Shown one piece after another: positions 7,746-15,468 of a stretch of DNA of 64,000 bases. A program made the translations under genes and the position numbers. Where the stretch lies: NCBI GenBank assembly GCA_902762385.1, contig CACWNQ010000003.1, positions 124,001 through 188,000 on the forward strand, given 5' to 3'. A model generated the notes under the pieces. That model was not told the DNA's origin and did not search any database. It saw only the letters and a list, made by a program, of their open reading frames with translations. The stretch comes from an uncultured Bacteroidales bacterium (GTDB lineage: Bacteria; Bacteroidota; Bacteroidia; Bacteroidales; Muribaculaceae). Within the stretch, counting starts at the first letter, position 1, and each line of letters starts with the position of its first letter.

Positions 7746-8747
7746 TTACTCGGCTTTGCCGTCGCTACCAAGCACCTCGATAATCTTGTGCTTGTAGAGC
7801 TTGGTCATCTCGTCGCGTGCGGGACCACAATACTTGCGTGGGTCGAACTCGCCTGGCTTTTCAACGAATACCTTGCGCACTGCAGCGGTGAAGGCTAGGC
7901 GGCTGTCGCTGTCGATGTTGATTTTGCAAACAGCGCTCTTGGCAGCCTTGCGGAGCTGCTCCTCGGGAATACCTACTGCATCAGGCATCTTGCCACCGTG
8001 AGTGTTGATAATGTCAACATACTCTTGGGGTACTGAAGATGAACCGTGGAGCACGATGGGGAAGCCTGGAAGCTTCTCCATGATAGCGTCGAGCACGTCG
8101 AATGCCAATGGGGGAGGAACGAGCTTGCCAGTCTTTGGGTCACGAGTACACTGCTCGGGCTTGAACTTGTAAGCTCCATGGCTAGTACCAATGGAAATTG
8201 CCAGTGAATCGCAACCAGTGCGAGTAGCGAAGTCGATAACCTCCTCGGGCTTGGTGTAGTGCGATTCCTCGGCTTGAACGTCATCCTCAACGCCGGCAAG
8301 AACACCAAGCTCGGCCTCAACGGTAACGTCGTACTGGTGAGCATACTCAACCACCTTCTTGGTCAAGGCGATGTTCTCCTCATAGGGCAGCGAGCTGCCA
8401 TCGATCATCACACTTGAGAAACCAAAGTCAACGCAACTCTTGCACACCTCAAAGGTGTCGCCATGGTCGAGGTGGAGACAAATTTGGGGATGCTCCCAAC
8501 CAAGTTCCTTAGCATACTCTACAGCACCCTGTGCCATGTAGCGAAGAAGAGTTTGGTTGGCGTAGTTGCGTGCACCTTTCGATACTTGCAGGATAACAGG
8601 CGACTTAGTCTCGGCGCTAGCCTTGATGATAGCCTGAAGCTGCTCCATGTTGTTGAAATTGAAGGCGGGAATTGCATAACCTCCATTGATAGCCTTAGCA
8701 AACATCTCGCGGGTGTTTACCAGGCCTAATTCCTTGTAACTTACCAT
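7746..8747 (-). CDS. fba: Class II fructose-1,6-bisphosphate aldolase
   Basis: 333 residues, the full length expected of the long class II (type B) Zn-dependent aldolase that splits fructose-1,6-bisphosphate into DHAP and glyceraldehyde-3-phosphate in glycolysis and reverses it in gluconeogenesis. Zn-binding and catalytic segment HLDHGD (about residues 92-97) is present, as are the glycine-rich phosphate-binding stretches SIGTSHGAYKF and LHGSSSVP. Monocistronic: own terminator downstream and a -7-like TATCTTTG at 8820-8813 on the minus strand upstream. Recognised with high certainty by overall sequence. Confidence 0.95.
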   Translation of the reverse strand: MVSYKELGLVNTREMFAKAINGGYAIPAFNFNNMEQLQAIIKASAETKSPVILQVSKGARNYANQTLLRYMAQGAVEYAKELGWEHPQICLHLDHGDTFEVCKSCVDFGFSSVMIDGSSLPYEENIALTKKVVEYAHQYDVTVEAELGVLAGVEDDVQAEESHYTKPEEVIDFATRTGCDSLAISIGTSHGAYKFKPEQCTRDPKTGKLVPPPLAFDVLDAIMEKLPGFPIVLHGSSSVPQEYVDIINTHGGKMPDAVGIPEEQLRKAAKSAVCKINIDSDSRLAFTAAVRKVFVEKPGEFDPRKYCGPARDEMTKLYKHKIIEVLGSDGKAE

Positions 8748-8812
8748 AGTAAAAATTAAAATTTAAAAGATTGGATAACTTTTAATTTGTTCTTTGTTGC
8801 ATATTACGACTG

Positions 8813-8820
8813 CAAAGATA
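8813..8820 (-). promoter_or_regulatory. -7 element of the fba promoter
   Basis: TATCTTTG on the minus strand matches TAnnTTTG. The -33 box is imperfect: a CTTG-like site lies 20 bp away (8844-8841) and a TTTG 16 bp away (8840-8837). Confidence 0.4.
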
Positions 8821-8991
8821 AATAATATTTTTGTGCCAAACAAGATGTTTTGGATTGTTTGAAAAATAAAATTGCCACATTCGTGATTTTCAATGTTTTT
8901 TTCATTTAAAAAGTGGAGTGCATGGCAATTATTTGGAAAGGACTGCGTTATATAAGATAGTTAAATAAAATATAATCTATCGTAACACGAA

Positions 8992-10701
8992 ATGATAATT
9001 AAAATAAATAAGCCTGTTGGCTTCTATGAAATAGGCGCTCGAGCAAAACAGGAAGATGCAATCTTCCCTCAACTCAACAAGCTCTCGAGCGACACCACTA
9101 CTATTGTGCTATGTGACGGACTGGGTGGACATGACTATGGTGAGATAGCCAGCGACACAGTTGCCAGTGCCCTTGGCAATTGGGTCGAGAGTAATGTTGA
9201 CCAGCAATCAGCATTCAATAGGCACATGGCACTCGAGGCTGTGAATCATGCACAGCTGAGACTTAACGCAGCAGCAGCCACCTACCCAAGCGACAAACCC
9301 ATGGGAACGACCATGGCAATGCTAGTCATGGGCAACAATGGTGTTGTGGCTGCCCACATTGGCGACACAAGAATTTATCACATAAGGCCTGCAGCAGGCA
9401 CTATCCTGTATCGCTCGCGCGACCACTCGCTCGTGAATGACCTGTTTGTGATGGGACGACTCACACGCGAGGAAACCGAGGCTTCGCCCAAGAAGAACAT
9501 TCTCACCCGCGCCATGATGCCTGCTCCCGCTGCAGCAGCAATTCCCGATGTGGCATTGATTACCGACGTGCGAGCTGGCGACTATTTCCTGCTCTGCTCC
9601 GACGGGGTTACCAGCGAAGTGAAAGACAGCCAACTCATGGAAACGCTACAACGCGACGATCTGAGCGACCCAATGAAACTTGCCGAAATCCAGATGTTGG
9701 CAAAGAACGGCAGCGATAATCGAACAGCAATATTGCTCAAGGTTGACAACGTGGCTCATGAAAATGGAGAACAACTGCTGGTTGCCAACGAAGACGCCAT
9801 GTGCGACAAGATGGTGCACCTCAGCGCCATAACTGACCCTGAGGCTGCCATGGCAGCATTAAATCCTGCTCTCGGGCAAGACTCTGAGCAACTTATGCCT
9901 GGTAATGATGGTGAAATTACGCCTGACGATGTACCACAAGCCTTTGTAGAAGGTGATGGAAGTAACGCAGTAGTTCCTCCAGCAATTTCCAATGAAGATG
10001 GTTCCCTTCCCCAGACAGGTTATGTAACTGGCGGTGAAGAGGTCAACTATAACTATAATAAGCCCAAAAAGAAAAATAATTCGGGACTTAAACTCGCTGG
10101 CTTAATTCTGCTCGCAGGACTGCTCGTTGCAGGTGGAATCACCACATATTTCATGCTTAAGAAACCCAAAGTGGAGAACACACCACCACAACCAGCAACC
10201 GATACACTGCGCGATCCCGATGTGAGCATCGACAGTATGCTGCCACCCATGCCAGGCGACACGCTGCAAGTAGGAACCGATGTCGCTGTGCCTCCAGCAC
10301 CACGCATCAGCAATGTGGACTTACCCGACGCGGGCAGCAAGCCTAGCAAGTCGTCAGGTGGCTCTTATCAAACTGGTTCGGGAGTAAGCGTACCTAGAGC
10401 ACCAAGATATAATGGTTCAGGAATGCCTTACGACCCCTATGAGGGTACCGAGAACTTTGGCAGCGACGTGCCAATCCATGATGACCCGGCTCCTGCCCCA
10501 ACGTCCGATGTTTCAGAACGCCGCCCTGCTCAGAGTGCAAGCGAGCCTGCGCCAAAGAGTGCCATTCCTGAATCGACGGCTAAACCTGGCACTCCTCCCC
10601 CACCACGCCCAAAGGCAAGCAACGACCCAGCCAAGAGCAATCGCAATGTGCCTGTGCCAATGCCATCGGGCAGATCAAACCGCCAAATTGAAACCCCATA
10701 A
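8992..10701 (+). CDS. Membrane-anchored PP2C-family serine/threonine phosphatase
   Basis: 569 residues. PP2C catalytic domain at about 1-250 with the metal-binding motifs RAKQEDA, LCDGLGGHDYGE, GTTM, HIGDTRIY, LLCSDGV and DNRTA all present. A linker rich in acidic residues follows, then one membrane segment (about 363-386) and a Pro/Ser-rich tail of about 180 residues on the far side of the membrane. The phosphatase therefore faces the cytoplasm while the disordered tail faces the periplasm. It likely reverses Ser/Thr kinase phosphorylation; no kinase is in the window. It heads a tight cluster: the lipoprotein gene starts 14 bp later, then a methyltransferase and a protease with 8-12 bp gaps. 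Confidence 0.87.
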   Translation: MIIKINKPVGFYEIGARAKQEDAIFPQLNKLSSDTTTIVLCDGLGGHDYGEIASDTVASALGNWVESNVDQQSAFNRHMALEAVNHAQLRLNAAAATYPSDKPMGTTMAMLVMGNNGVVAAHIGDTRIYHIRPAAGTILYRSRDHSLVNDLFVMGRLTREETEASPKKNILTRAMMPAPAAAAIPDVALITDVRAGDYFLLCSDGVTSEVKDSQLMETLQRDDLSDPMKLAEIQMLAKNGSDNRTAILLKVDNVAHENGEQLLVANEDAMCDKMVHLSAITDPEAAMAALNPALGQDSEQLMPGNDGEITPDDVPQAFVEGDGSNAVVPPAISNEDGSLPQTGYVTGGEEVNYNYNKPKKKNNSGLKLAGLILLAGLLVAGGITTYFMLKKPKVENTPPQPATDTLRDPDVSIDSMLPPMPGDTLQVGTDVAVPPAPRISNVDLPDAGSKPSKSSGGSYQTGSGVSVPRAPRYNGSGMPYDPYEGTENFGSDVPIHDDPAPAPTSDVSERRPAQSASEPAPKSAIPESTAKPGTPPPPRPKASNDPAKSNRNVPVPMPSGRSNRQIETP

Positions 10702-10715
10702 CTCATAATTACGTT

Positions 10716-11210
10716 ATGAAAGCCTTCACTCGTAATATTGCCATCATGGTTATGGTTCTTCTCTTGCCCAGTTGTCGCCAGAGTAAACCAAATGCTGACG
10801 ATAGCATCGCACAGCAGCAGGTTTTTCCTGAGCGCACGCTGAATATCGACAACCAAAGCGACTCAGTAGAGAAGACAGTAGACACTACGAACATCGAGAA
10901 TAGCAAAGAGTACAATATGCTCACACAGCAGAGCATTGCTGTGGTTGCGGCTGCAGCCGAGACTCGCGATATCAAAAACCACAAACACGAGTCACAATAT
11001 GCCGAGCGCAAGCACACAAGCGAACTCGAGGAGGAATACTACGACGTATTCGGCAAAGATTTTCTTGACAATATTGATGATGAGGAATATGATGATGCTG
11101 AAGAGTTTGACTACGAGGACAAGTGGCTTTCAATGCCTCAAGAAGTGGTGGAACAACGGCCAGTAAAACCCCGTGGAAAATTTAAGAAGTTCAACCCTCA
11201 AGATTTTTAG
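10716..11210 (+). CDS. Acidic lipoprotein, unknown function
   Basis: 164 residues. Signal peptide with lipobox LLPSC puts the lipidated Cys near residue 20. The mature part is highly charged; a run of Asp/Glu/Tyr (about 105-140) is followed by a basic C-terminus (KPRGKFKKF). I do not recognise a family. It starts 14 bp after the PP2C gene and 12 bp before the methyltransferase gene, so it is probably cotranscribed; a link with the periplasmic tail of the phosphatase is possible but unsupported by motif. Confidence 0.7.
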   Translation: MKAFTRNIAIMVMVLLLPSCRQSKPNADDSIAQQQVFPERTLNIDNQSDSVEKTVDTTNIENSKEYNMLTQQSIAVVAAAAETRDIKNHKHESQYAERKHTSELEEEYYDVFGKDFLDNIDDEEYDDAEEFDYEDKWLSMPQEVVEQRPVKPRGKFKKFNPQDF

Positions 11211-11222
11211 TAGTACCCTCTT

Positions 11223-11993
11223 ATGCAAGACATCAACAACGGAATAATCAAGCTGGTCGCATCGCTGGCAGTGAAGAAATATCGTGACAAGGAAGGGCTC
11301 TTTGTTGCCGAGGGATGGAAGTGCGTGCGCGACACTTGGAATGCCTTCAACTGCCGGTTTCTGATTGCCACAAGGGCATGGTATGATCAACAAGGAACCG
11401 CCGAGCACTATCCTAAACTCGTCATTGCCCATAAAAGCCAAATGGCACGAATGTCGCAGTTCACAACACCAAGCGACGTGATGGCGGTTTATGAGATTCC
11501 CAAGGTTGACTATACCGACGACGAGGTGCGCAATGGCCTTAATATCGTGCTTGACAATATTCAAGACCCTGGCAACCTAGGCACAATAATGCGACTTGCC
11601 GACTGGTATGGCATTAACAATATCTTTGCCAGCAAATCGACTGTCGACGTCTATAACCACAAGGTGGTTCAAGCTACTATGGGGGCCATCAGCCGAGTGA
11701 AAGTGCATTACTGCGACCTCGATTTCTTCCTCGACGACTACCACGATATGCCCATTCTGGGAACATTCCTCGACGGAGAAAACATCTACAGCAGCAACCT
11801 GCCACAGGATGGGGCGTTCGTCATCTTTGGCAACGAGGGACAAGGAATCAGCGCCAAGGTTGCCGAACACGTCAACCAACGGATTCACATTCCAGCCATG
11901 CCACGCAAAGGGGCTAAAAGCGAGAGTCTGAATGTAGGCATCGCAGCGGCCATCACCATAAGCGAACTCCGTCGTAGCCACCTCATCAAGTAA
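11223..11993 (+). CDS. TrmH/SpoU family RNA 2'-O-methyltransferase
   Basis: 256 residues. The N-terminal part (about 10-100) resembles the L30e-like substrate-binding domain of RlmB/TrmH proteins; the SPOUT catalytic domain shows motif 1 DNIQDPGNLGTIMR (about 116-129), motif 2 FVIFGNEGQG (about 199-208) and motif 3 PMRKGAKSESLNVGIAAAI-type sequence near residues 222-242, which form the knotted SAM site. It methylates ribose 2'-OH groups in rRNA or tRNA; the exact target cannot be told from sequence. Sits in the PP2C cluster, 12 bp after the lipoprotein gene and 8 bp before the M50 protease gene. Confidence 0.9.
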   Translation: MQDINNGIIKLVASLAVKKYRDKEGLFVAEGWKCVRDTWNAFNCRFLIATRAWYDQQGTAEHYPKLVIAHKSQMARMSQFTTPSDVMAVYEIPKVDYTDDEVRNGLNIVLDNIQDPGNLGTIMRLADWYGINNIFASKSTVDVYNHKVVQATMGAISRVKVHYCDLDFFLDDYHDMPILGTFLDGENIYSSNLPQDGAFVIFGNEGQGISAKVAEHVNQRIHIPAMPRKGAKSESLNVGIAAAITISELRRSHLIK

Positions 11994-12001
11994 CAGCCAT
12001 C

Positions 12002-12709
12002 ATGAACGACCTTCAGGGGCATCGCGACACCAGAGGTTTCACCTTCCACTCGCTTGGACTGGTGCTGCTTGTGCTTCTCATTGTGTATGGTTGTTTCGTG
12101 CCTGATCACGGTATTTTCATATTGTGCCTTGCTATCAATGTGCTGATTCATGAATTAGGACATTACTCAGCTGGACGAGCATTTAATTGCGTGGTAAACA
12201 ACTTATCGGTTTTCTTTGTTCCTGCAATTACCTATAAGGCAAACGAGCGTAGCGCAATCGACGACCTACGTCACAACACCTGGCGCGACACCGAGTGGAC
12301 CATTGGAGCATTGCCACTGGGTGGATACACCACTTTAGCCAGTGGCAATAAACCCGCATGGCAGCGACTCATCATCAGTGCTGCAGGCATTATTGCCAAT
12401 GTCCTTACTTTTGGAGCGTGCTATGTCTTAAGCAATCTTAGCCTGCATGGTTTACTTGACCTTTTCATCAACACAATGATGTATCTGTCGATAGTTCTTG
12501 CTGTGCTCAACATCTTGCCCTTCTATCCACTCGACGGCGCCGACGTTTGTACAGCTGCCTATGAAATTGCAACAGGACGCCAGCCCTCCAAAACCTTCAT
12601 GACTGCCTATAAGGTAATAGGCGTGGCTCTCTTCATCTACCTTTTCTACATTAATCCCGAAATACTTGCCACTATTATTGACAAAATCCTACCGTCAGGT
12701 ATATCTTGA
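12002..12709 (+). CDS. M50 family site-2-type intramembrane metalloprotease
   Basis: 235 residues, about five or six membrane segments. Zn site HELGH at residues 50-54 and the third ligand in FYPLDGAD (Asp near 178) match the M50/site-2 protease family; no PDZ domain is present, making it a minimal form. Such enzymes cut membrane-embedded substrates, for example anti-sigma factors, but no substrate is apparent nearby. It is the last gene of the PP2C cluster (8-bp gap from the methyltransferase). Confidence 0.83.
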   Translation: MNDLQGHRDTRGFTFHSLGLVLLVLLIVYGCFVPDHGIFILCLAINVLIHELGHYSAGRAFNCVVNNLSVFFVPAITYKANERSAIDDLRHNTWRDTEWTIGALPLGGYTTLASGNKPAWQRLIISAAGIIANVLTFGACYVLSNLSLHGLLDLFINTMMYLSIVLAVLNILPFYPLDGADVCTAAYEIATGRQPSKTFMTAYKVIGVALFIYLFYINPEILATIIDKILPSGIS

Positions 12710-12757
12710 AATTTGACGGCTATTATCATCTTTAATTATCGCCTTATTCAAATATTT

Positions 12758-12788
12758 TTTGTGGTTATAGGAAAAACGTGTAATTTTG
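12758..12788 (+). promoter_or_regulatory. Promoter of the WG-repeat lipoprotein gene
   Basis: TTTG at 12758-12761, 19-nt spacer, TAATTTTG at 12781-12788; start of transcription near 12795, 60 bp before the ATG. Confidence 0.75.
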
Positions 12789-12854
12789 TAGGTTGAATCA
12801 ACTCCCTGCAACAATCAGGGTATTAAACACGACAAAAACGAAAAACAAGATATA

Positions 12855-14429
12855 ATGAAGAAAACATTATTTATGATGGCTGTGGTAGCACTAATAGCTT
12901 TGTGCTCATGCAGTCAGGAGAAGAAAGTTTATCAAGAAGAGACTAACTACCTTCCAGTCAGACTTGAAGGCAGCGACAAGTGGAGTATCATCAACGTTGC
13001 TACAGGCGACGTGATTGCCAAGGATGCTTATGTCAACACTCCGTCGCCAGTAGTCGACGATATGTTCTGGGTGTATAACGACAACAACCGTGTCGACATC
13101 TACAATGTTGCTGACTGCAAAACACCCGTAAACAAAGAAGTGTTTGCAAGTGCAACATGCTTCAGCGACGGACTTGCCATCGTGAGCAAACCAAACGAGC
13201 CCCTCATGATTATCGACAAGAACTGCAACAAGGTGGCTCAACTGTCGCCAAGCATTCTCACTGCATCAATGTTTGCCAACGGCCGAGCAGTGATACACAC
13301 CGACCTTGACCGATATGGATATATCGACGTTAAGGGCGACACCGTAATTAAGGCCGACATGGGCTTTGCTGCAGGCTTCAATATGGAAGATGTGGCACTG
13401 GTTTCGTTCAGCGAGGCTAGCGACAGTGCCAAGGTAATGAGCGTGATCGACATCAATGGCAAGAAACTATATGACCTTGACATGGACAAATATCAGATTC
13501 TCACGCCTTACTACCAGATGGGTGTGCTGGTGGTTGCCAAGAACGACTCACTAGTGTGCCTCGACCGTAACGGTAAGGAAGTGGGCAATCCCCTCGAAAC
13601 TCCCAAGAAAATCAAAGATGCCAACTACCGCGACCGTGTGTATGCAGGCGACGACAAGTATATGGTAATCAAAGGCGACCGAATGGGACTTGTCGACAAA
13701 GACAATAATGTGCTCATACCATTTGATTACAAGTTCATACAGAACATCACCCCTACCCGATTTGTTGTGGGAAAAGACAGCGTGATGATTCTTGTTGACG
13801 ACCACGGCAAGCAGGTGGGAAAGGCCAAGTTTGTCGACTTTAAGCCTTTCAGTGCCGACAATCAGGCAGTGCGTGGCTACATCAATCTTGAGGTGACAGC
13901 AGCCAACTTGCTTAGCTTCATCGATGAGGATATGGTGTGCTTCGCCAAGAAAGGTTCCACACTAATGGACGTGAATCAGCTTGTTGGTGTCGACCCAACT
14001 CAGTATGTGGGACTCAAGCAAGTTGACCGTCCAATACCACCCATGTTCTGCAGCTACATATTCGACAGCGAGATAGCATCACTCACAGGTGGAGCTGCTG
14101 CACCTGCCGACAGCACTATGACAGCAACCACCGACAGCACTATGACCTCGACTGGTCCTCAGGCCGAGTTCAACTATGGTGCCAAACTGCGAGGCGTAGC
14201 TATCAACTTCCTAGTGCTTGAAACTGCTCCTGGAACCGAAGAGAAACTATTACAACTCATGAGTAGCGCAATGGGCACTAAGGGATTCAAGCTCAATGCC
14301 GACGGCACATTCACCAGCGACGCTGGCACTGCTGTGGTAATGGGCTATGAAAAAGGTGTGTTTAAGTTGTACTACTACTTCGATCCATCGGAGGTTAAGC
14401 CATTACCACGCGAGAGCCGTTCTGTTTAA
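12855..14429 (+). CDS. WG-repeat-containing lipoprotein
   Basis: 524 residues. Lipobox ALCSCS near residue 18-20 predicts an outer-membrane or periplasmic lipoprotein. The body consists of repeated units of the WG/KWG type (for example DRYGYIDVKGDTVI, DRMGLVDKDNNVLIP), which probably make a beta-propeller-like fold; function of such repeats is not established. A Thr/Ser/Asp linker (about 410-432) separates a C-terminal globular part of about 90 residues. Has its own promoter and stands alone. Confidence 0.78.
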   Translation: MKKTLFMMAVVALIALCSCSQEKKVYQEETNYLPVRLEGSDKWSIINVATGDVIAKDAYVNTPSPVVDDMFWVYNDNNRVDIYNVADCKTPVNKEVFASATCFSDGLAIVSKPNEPLMIIDKNCNKVAQLSPSILTASMFANGRAVIHTDLDRYGYIDVKGDTVIKADMGFAAGFNMEDVALVSFSEASDSAKVMSVIDINGKKLYDLDMDKYQILTPYYQMGVLVVAKNDSLVCLDRNGKEVGNPLETPKKIKDANYRDRVYAGDDKYMVIKGDRMGLVDKDNNVLIPFDYKFIQNITPTRFVVGKDSVMILVDDHGKQVGKAKFVDFKPFSADNQAVRGYINLEVTAANLLSFIDEDMVCFAKKGSTLMDVNQLVGVDPTQYVGLKQVDRPIPPMFCSYIFDSEIASLTGGAAAPADSTMTATTDSTMTSTGPQAEFNYGAKLRGVAINFLVLETAPGTEEKLLQLMSSAMGTKGFKLNADGTFTSDAGTAVVMGYEKGVFKLYYYFDPSEVKPLPRESRSV

Positions 14430-14480
14430 TGCACATAATCAAGCTATGAGGTAACAAGTAAGAATAATGACCAACTGATT

Positions 14481-14496
14481 TGGCACGATTTTTGCT
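14481..14496 (+). promoter_or_regulatory. Sigma-54 (RpoN) promoter of the YqaE-Fur pair
   Basis: TGGCACGATTTTTGCT matches the RpoN consensus TGGCACR-N4-TTGCW at every specified position. The predicted start is near 14508, 56 bp before the first ATG at 14564. No TAnnTTTG promoter was found in this gap. Confidence 0.68.
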
Positions 14497-14563
14497 GCTA
14501 TTCAATATAAAGTATAAAATTAGAGATAACACTTTTATTATTAACTCTTAACAATAGAATATC

Positions 14564-14848
14564 ATGTCGTGCTTCAGAGTATTATTGGCAATTATCTTCC
14601 CACCACTTGCTGTGGTCGACAAGGGGTGTGGGTCGTTTCTCATCACTTTCATCCTCACATGTTGTGGATGGGTGCCTGGTGTGATAGCAGCTCTCGTTAT
14701 CCTCAACAAGGACAATAACAGCAACACTGGCTACAATCAGGGCTATAACCAAGGTTACAACCAAGGCTATAACCAGGGTCAGCACAGCAACCTCTATAGC
14801 AATCAACGGCCACCACGTAATCAAAGCAACGGCTGGCAAGGATGGTAA
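14564..14848 (+). CDS. YqaE/Pmp3 family small membrane protein with GYNQ repeats
   Basis: 94 residues. The first about 50 residues are a complete YqaE/Pmp3 domain: two membrane segments with the family hallmark FPPLAV and GWVPGVIAAL. Members are stress-induced proteolipids thought to affect membrane potential. The C-terminal half is an unusual hydrophilic tail with four tandem GYNQ units encoded by 12-bp DNA repeats. It starts after a sigma-54-type promoter and the Fur-family gene begins 14 bp downstream, so the two are probably cotranscribed. Confidence 0.85.
   Translation: MSCFRVLLAIIFPPLAVVDKGCGSFLITFILTCCGWVPGVIAALVILNKDNNSNTGYNQGYNQGYNQGYNQGQHSNLYSNQRPPRNQSNGWQGW
14729..14776 (+). repeat. 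Four 12-bp tandem repeats inside the YqaE gene
   Basis: GGCTAYAAYCAR-type units repeated four times encode GYNQ x4. Copies differ at synonymous positions only, so length may vary by slippage but the protein pattern is kept. Confidence 0.8.
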
Positions 14849-14862
14849 CCTATTAACGTGCA

Positions 14863-15309
14863 ATGCAAATGAGTAGCGACAACATAACCCACATGCTAGA
14901 ACATCGCGGCATCAAGCCCACAGCGGTGCGCATTCTCGTGCTTCGAGAGATGCTGGCATGTAGCGACGCGTTCTCGCTTCAAACTCTAGAGGAGCGACTC
15001 GACACCGTCGACAAGTCGACCATATACCGTTGCATCACCCTGTTTCTCACTCATCACCTGCTTCATGCTATTGACGACGGCACTGGGTCATTCAAGTATG
15101 CCGTGTGCTCATCGTCTTGCCATTGCGGCGAGGAAGGCGAGCATCTCGACGACCTGCACGCACACTTCTACTGTGAGCGATGCCACCGCACGTTCTGCCT
15201 GAGTCGCATCCAAGTGCCTGTGGTAGCTCTGCCCGACCTATTTGTGATTCACGACATTAACTATGTGCTCAAGGGCGTGTGTGCCGAGTGTAACTCATCT
15301 ACACATTAA
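14863..15309 (+). CDS. Fur family metalloregulator
   Basis: 148 residues. N-terminal winged helix (GIKPTAVRILVLREML to DKSTIYRCI) followed by a dimerisation/metal domain with an HAHFYCERC segment and a second CxxC (CAEC) near the C-terminus, which form the structural Zn site. A Cys/Glu-rich insert (SSSCHCGEEGEH, about 85-96) lengthens the region before the metal site. Fur, Zur and PerR types cannot be separated with confidence from this; the cysteine content and lack of peroxidase genes nearby would suit Zur or an atypical member. Probably the second gene of a sigma-54-driven pair with YqaE. Start could be Met 1 or Met 3. Confidence 0.85.
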   Translation: MQMSSDNITHMLEHRGIKPTAVRILVLREMLACSDAFSLQTLEERLDTVDKSTIYRCITLFLTHHLLHAIDDGTGSFKYAVCSSSCHCGEEGEHLDDLHAHFYCERCHRTFCLSRIQVPVVALPDLFVIHDINYVLKGVCAECNSSTH

Positions 15310-15468
15310 CGCCATTTGTCGACAAAAAAACCTAATACGCCTCTTTTCAGCCATCTGAAGACTACTATACATTAAACTTATCCCATTAAAAAAGGTCATA
15401 TTATCGTACGGAACACTTCCCGAACATATAACATCGAAACATTTGCAAACAACAAAATACCACACATT

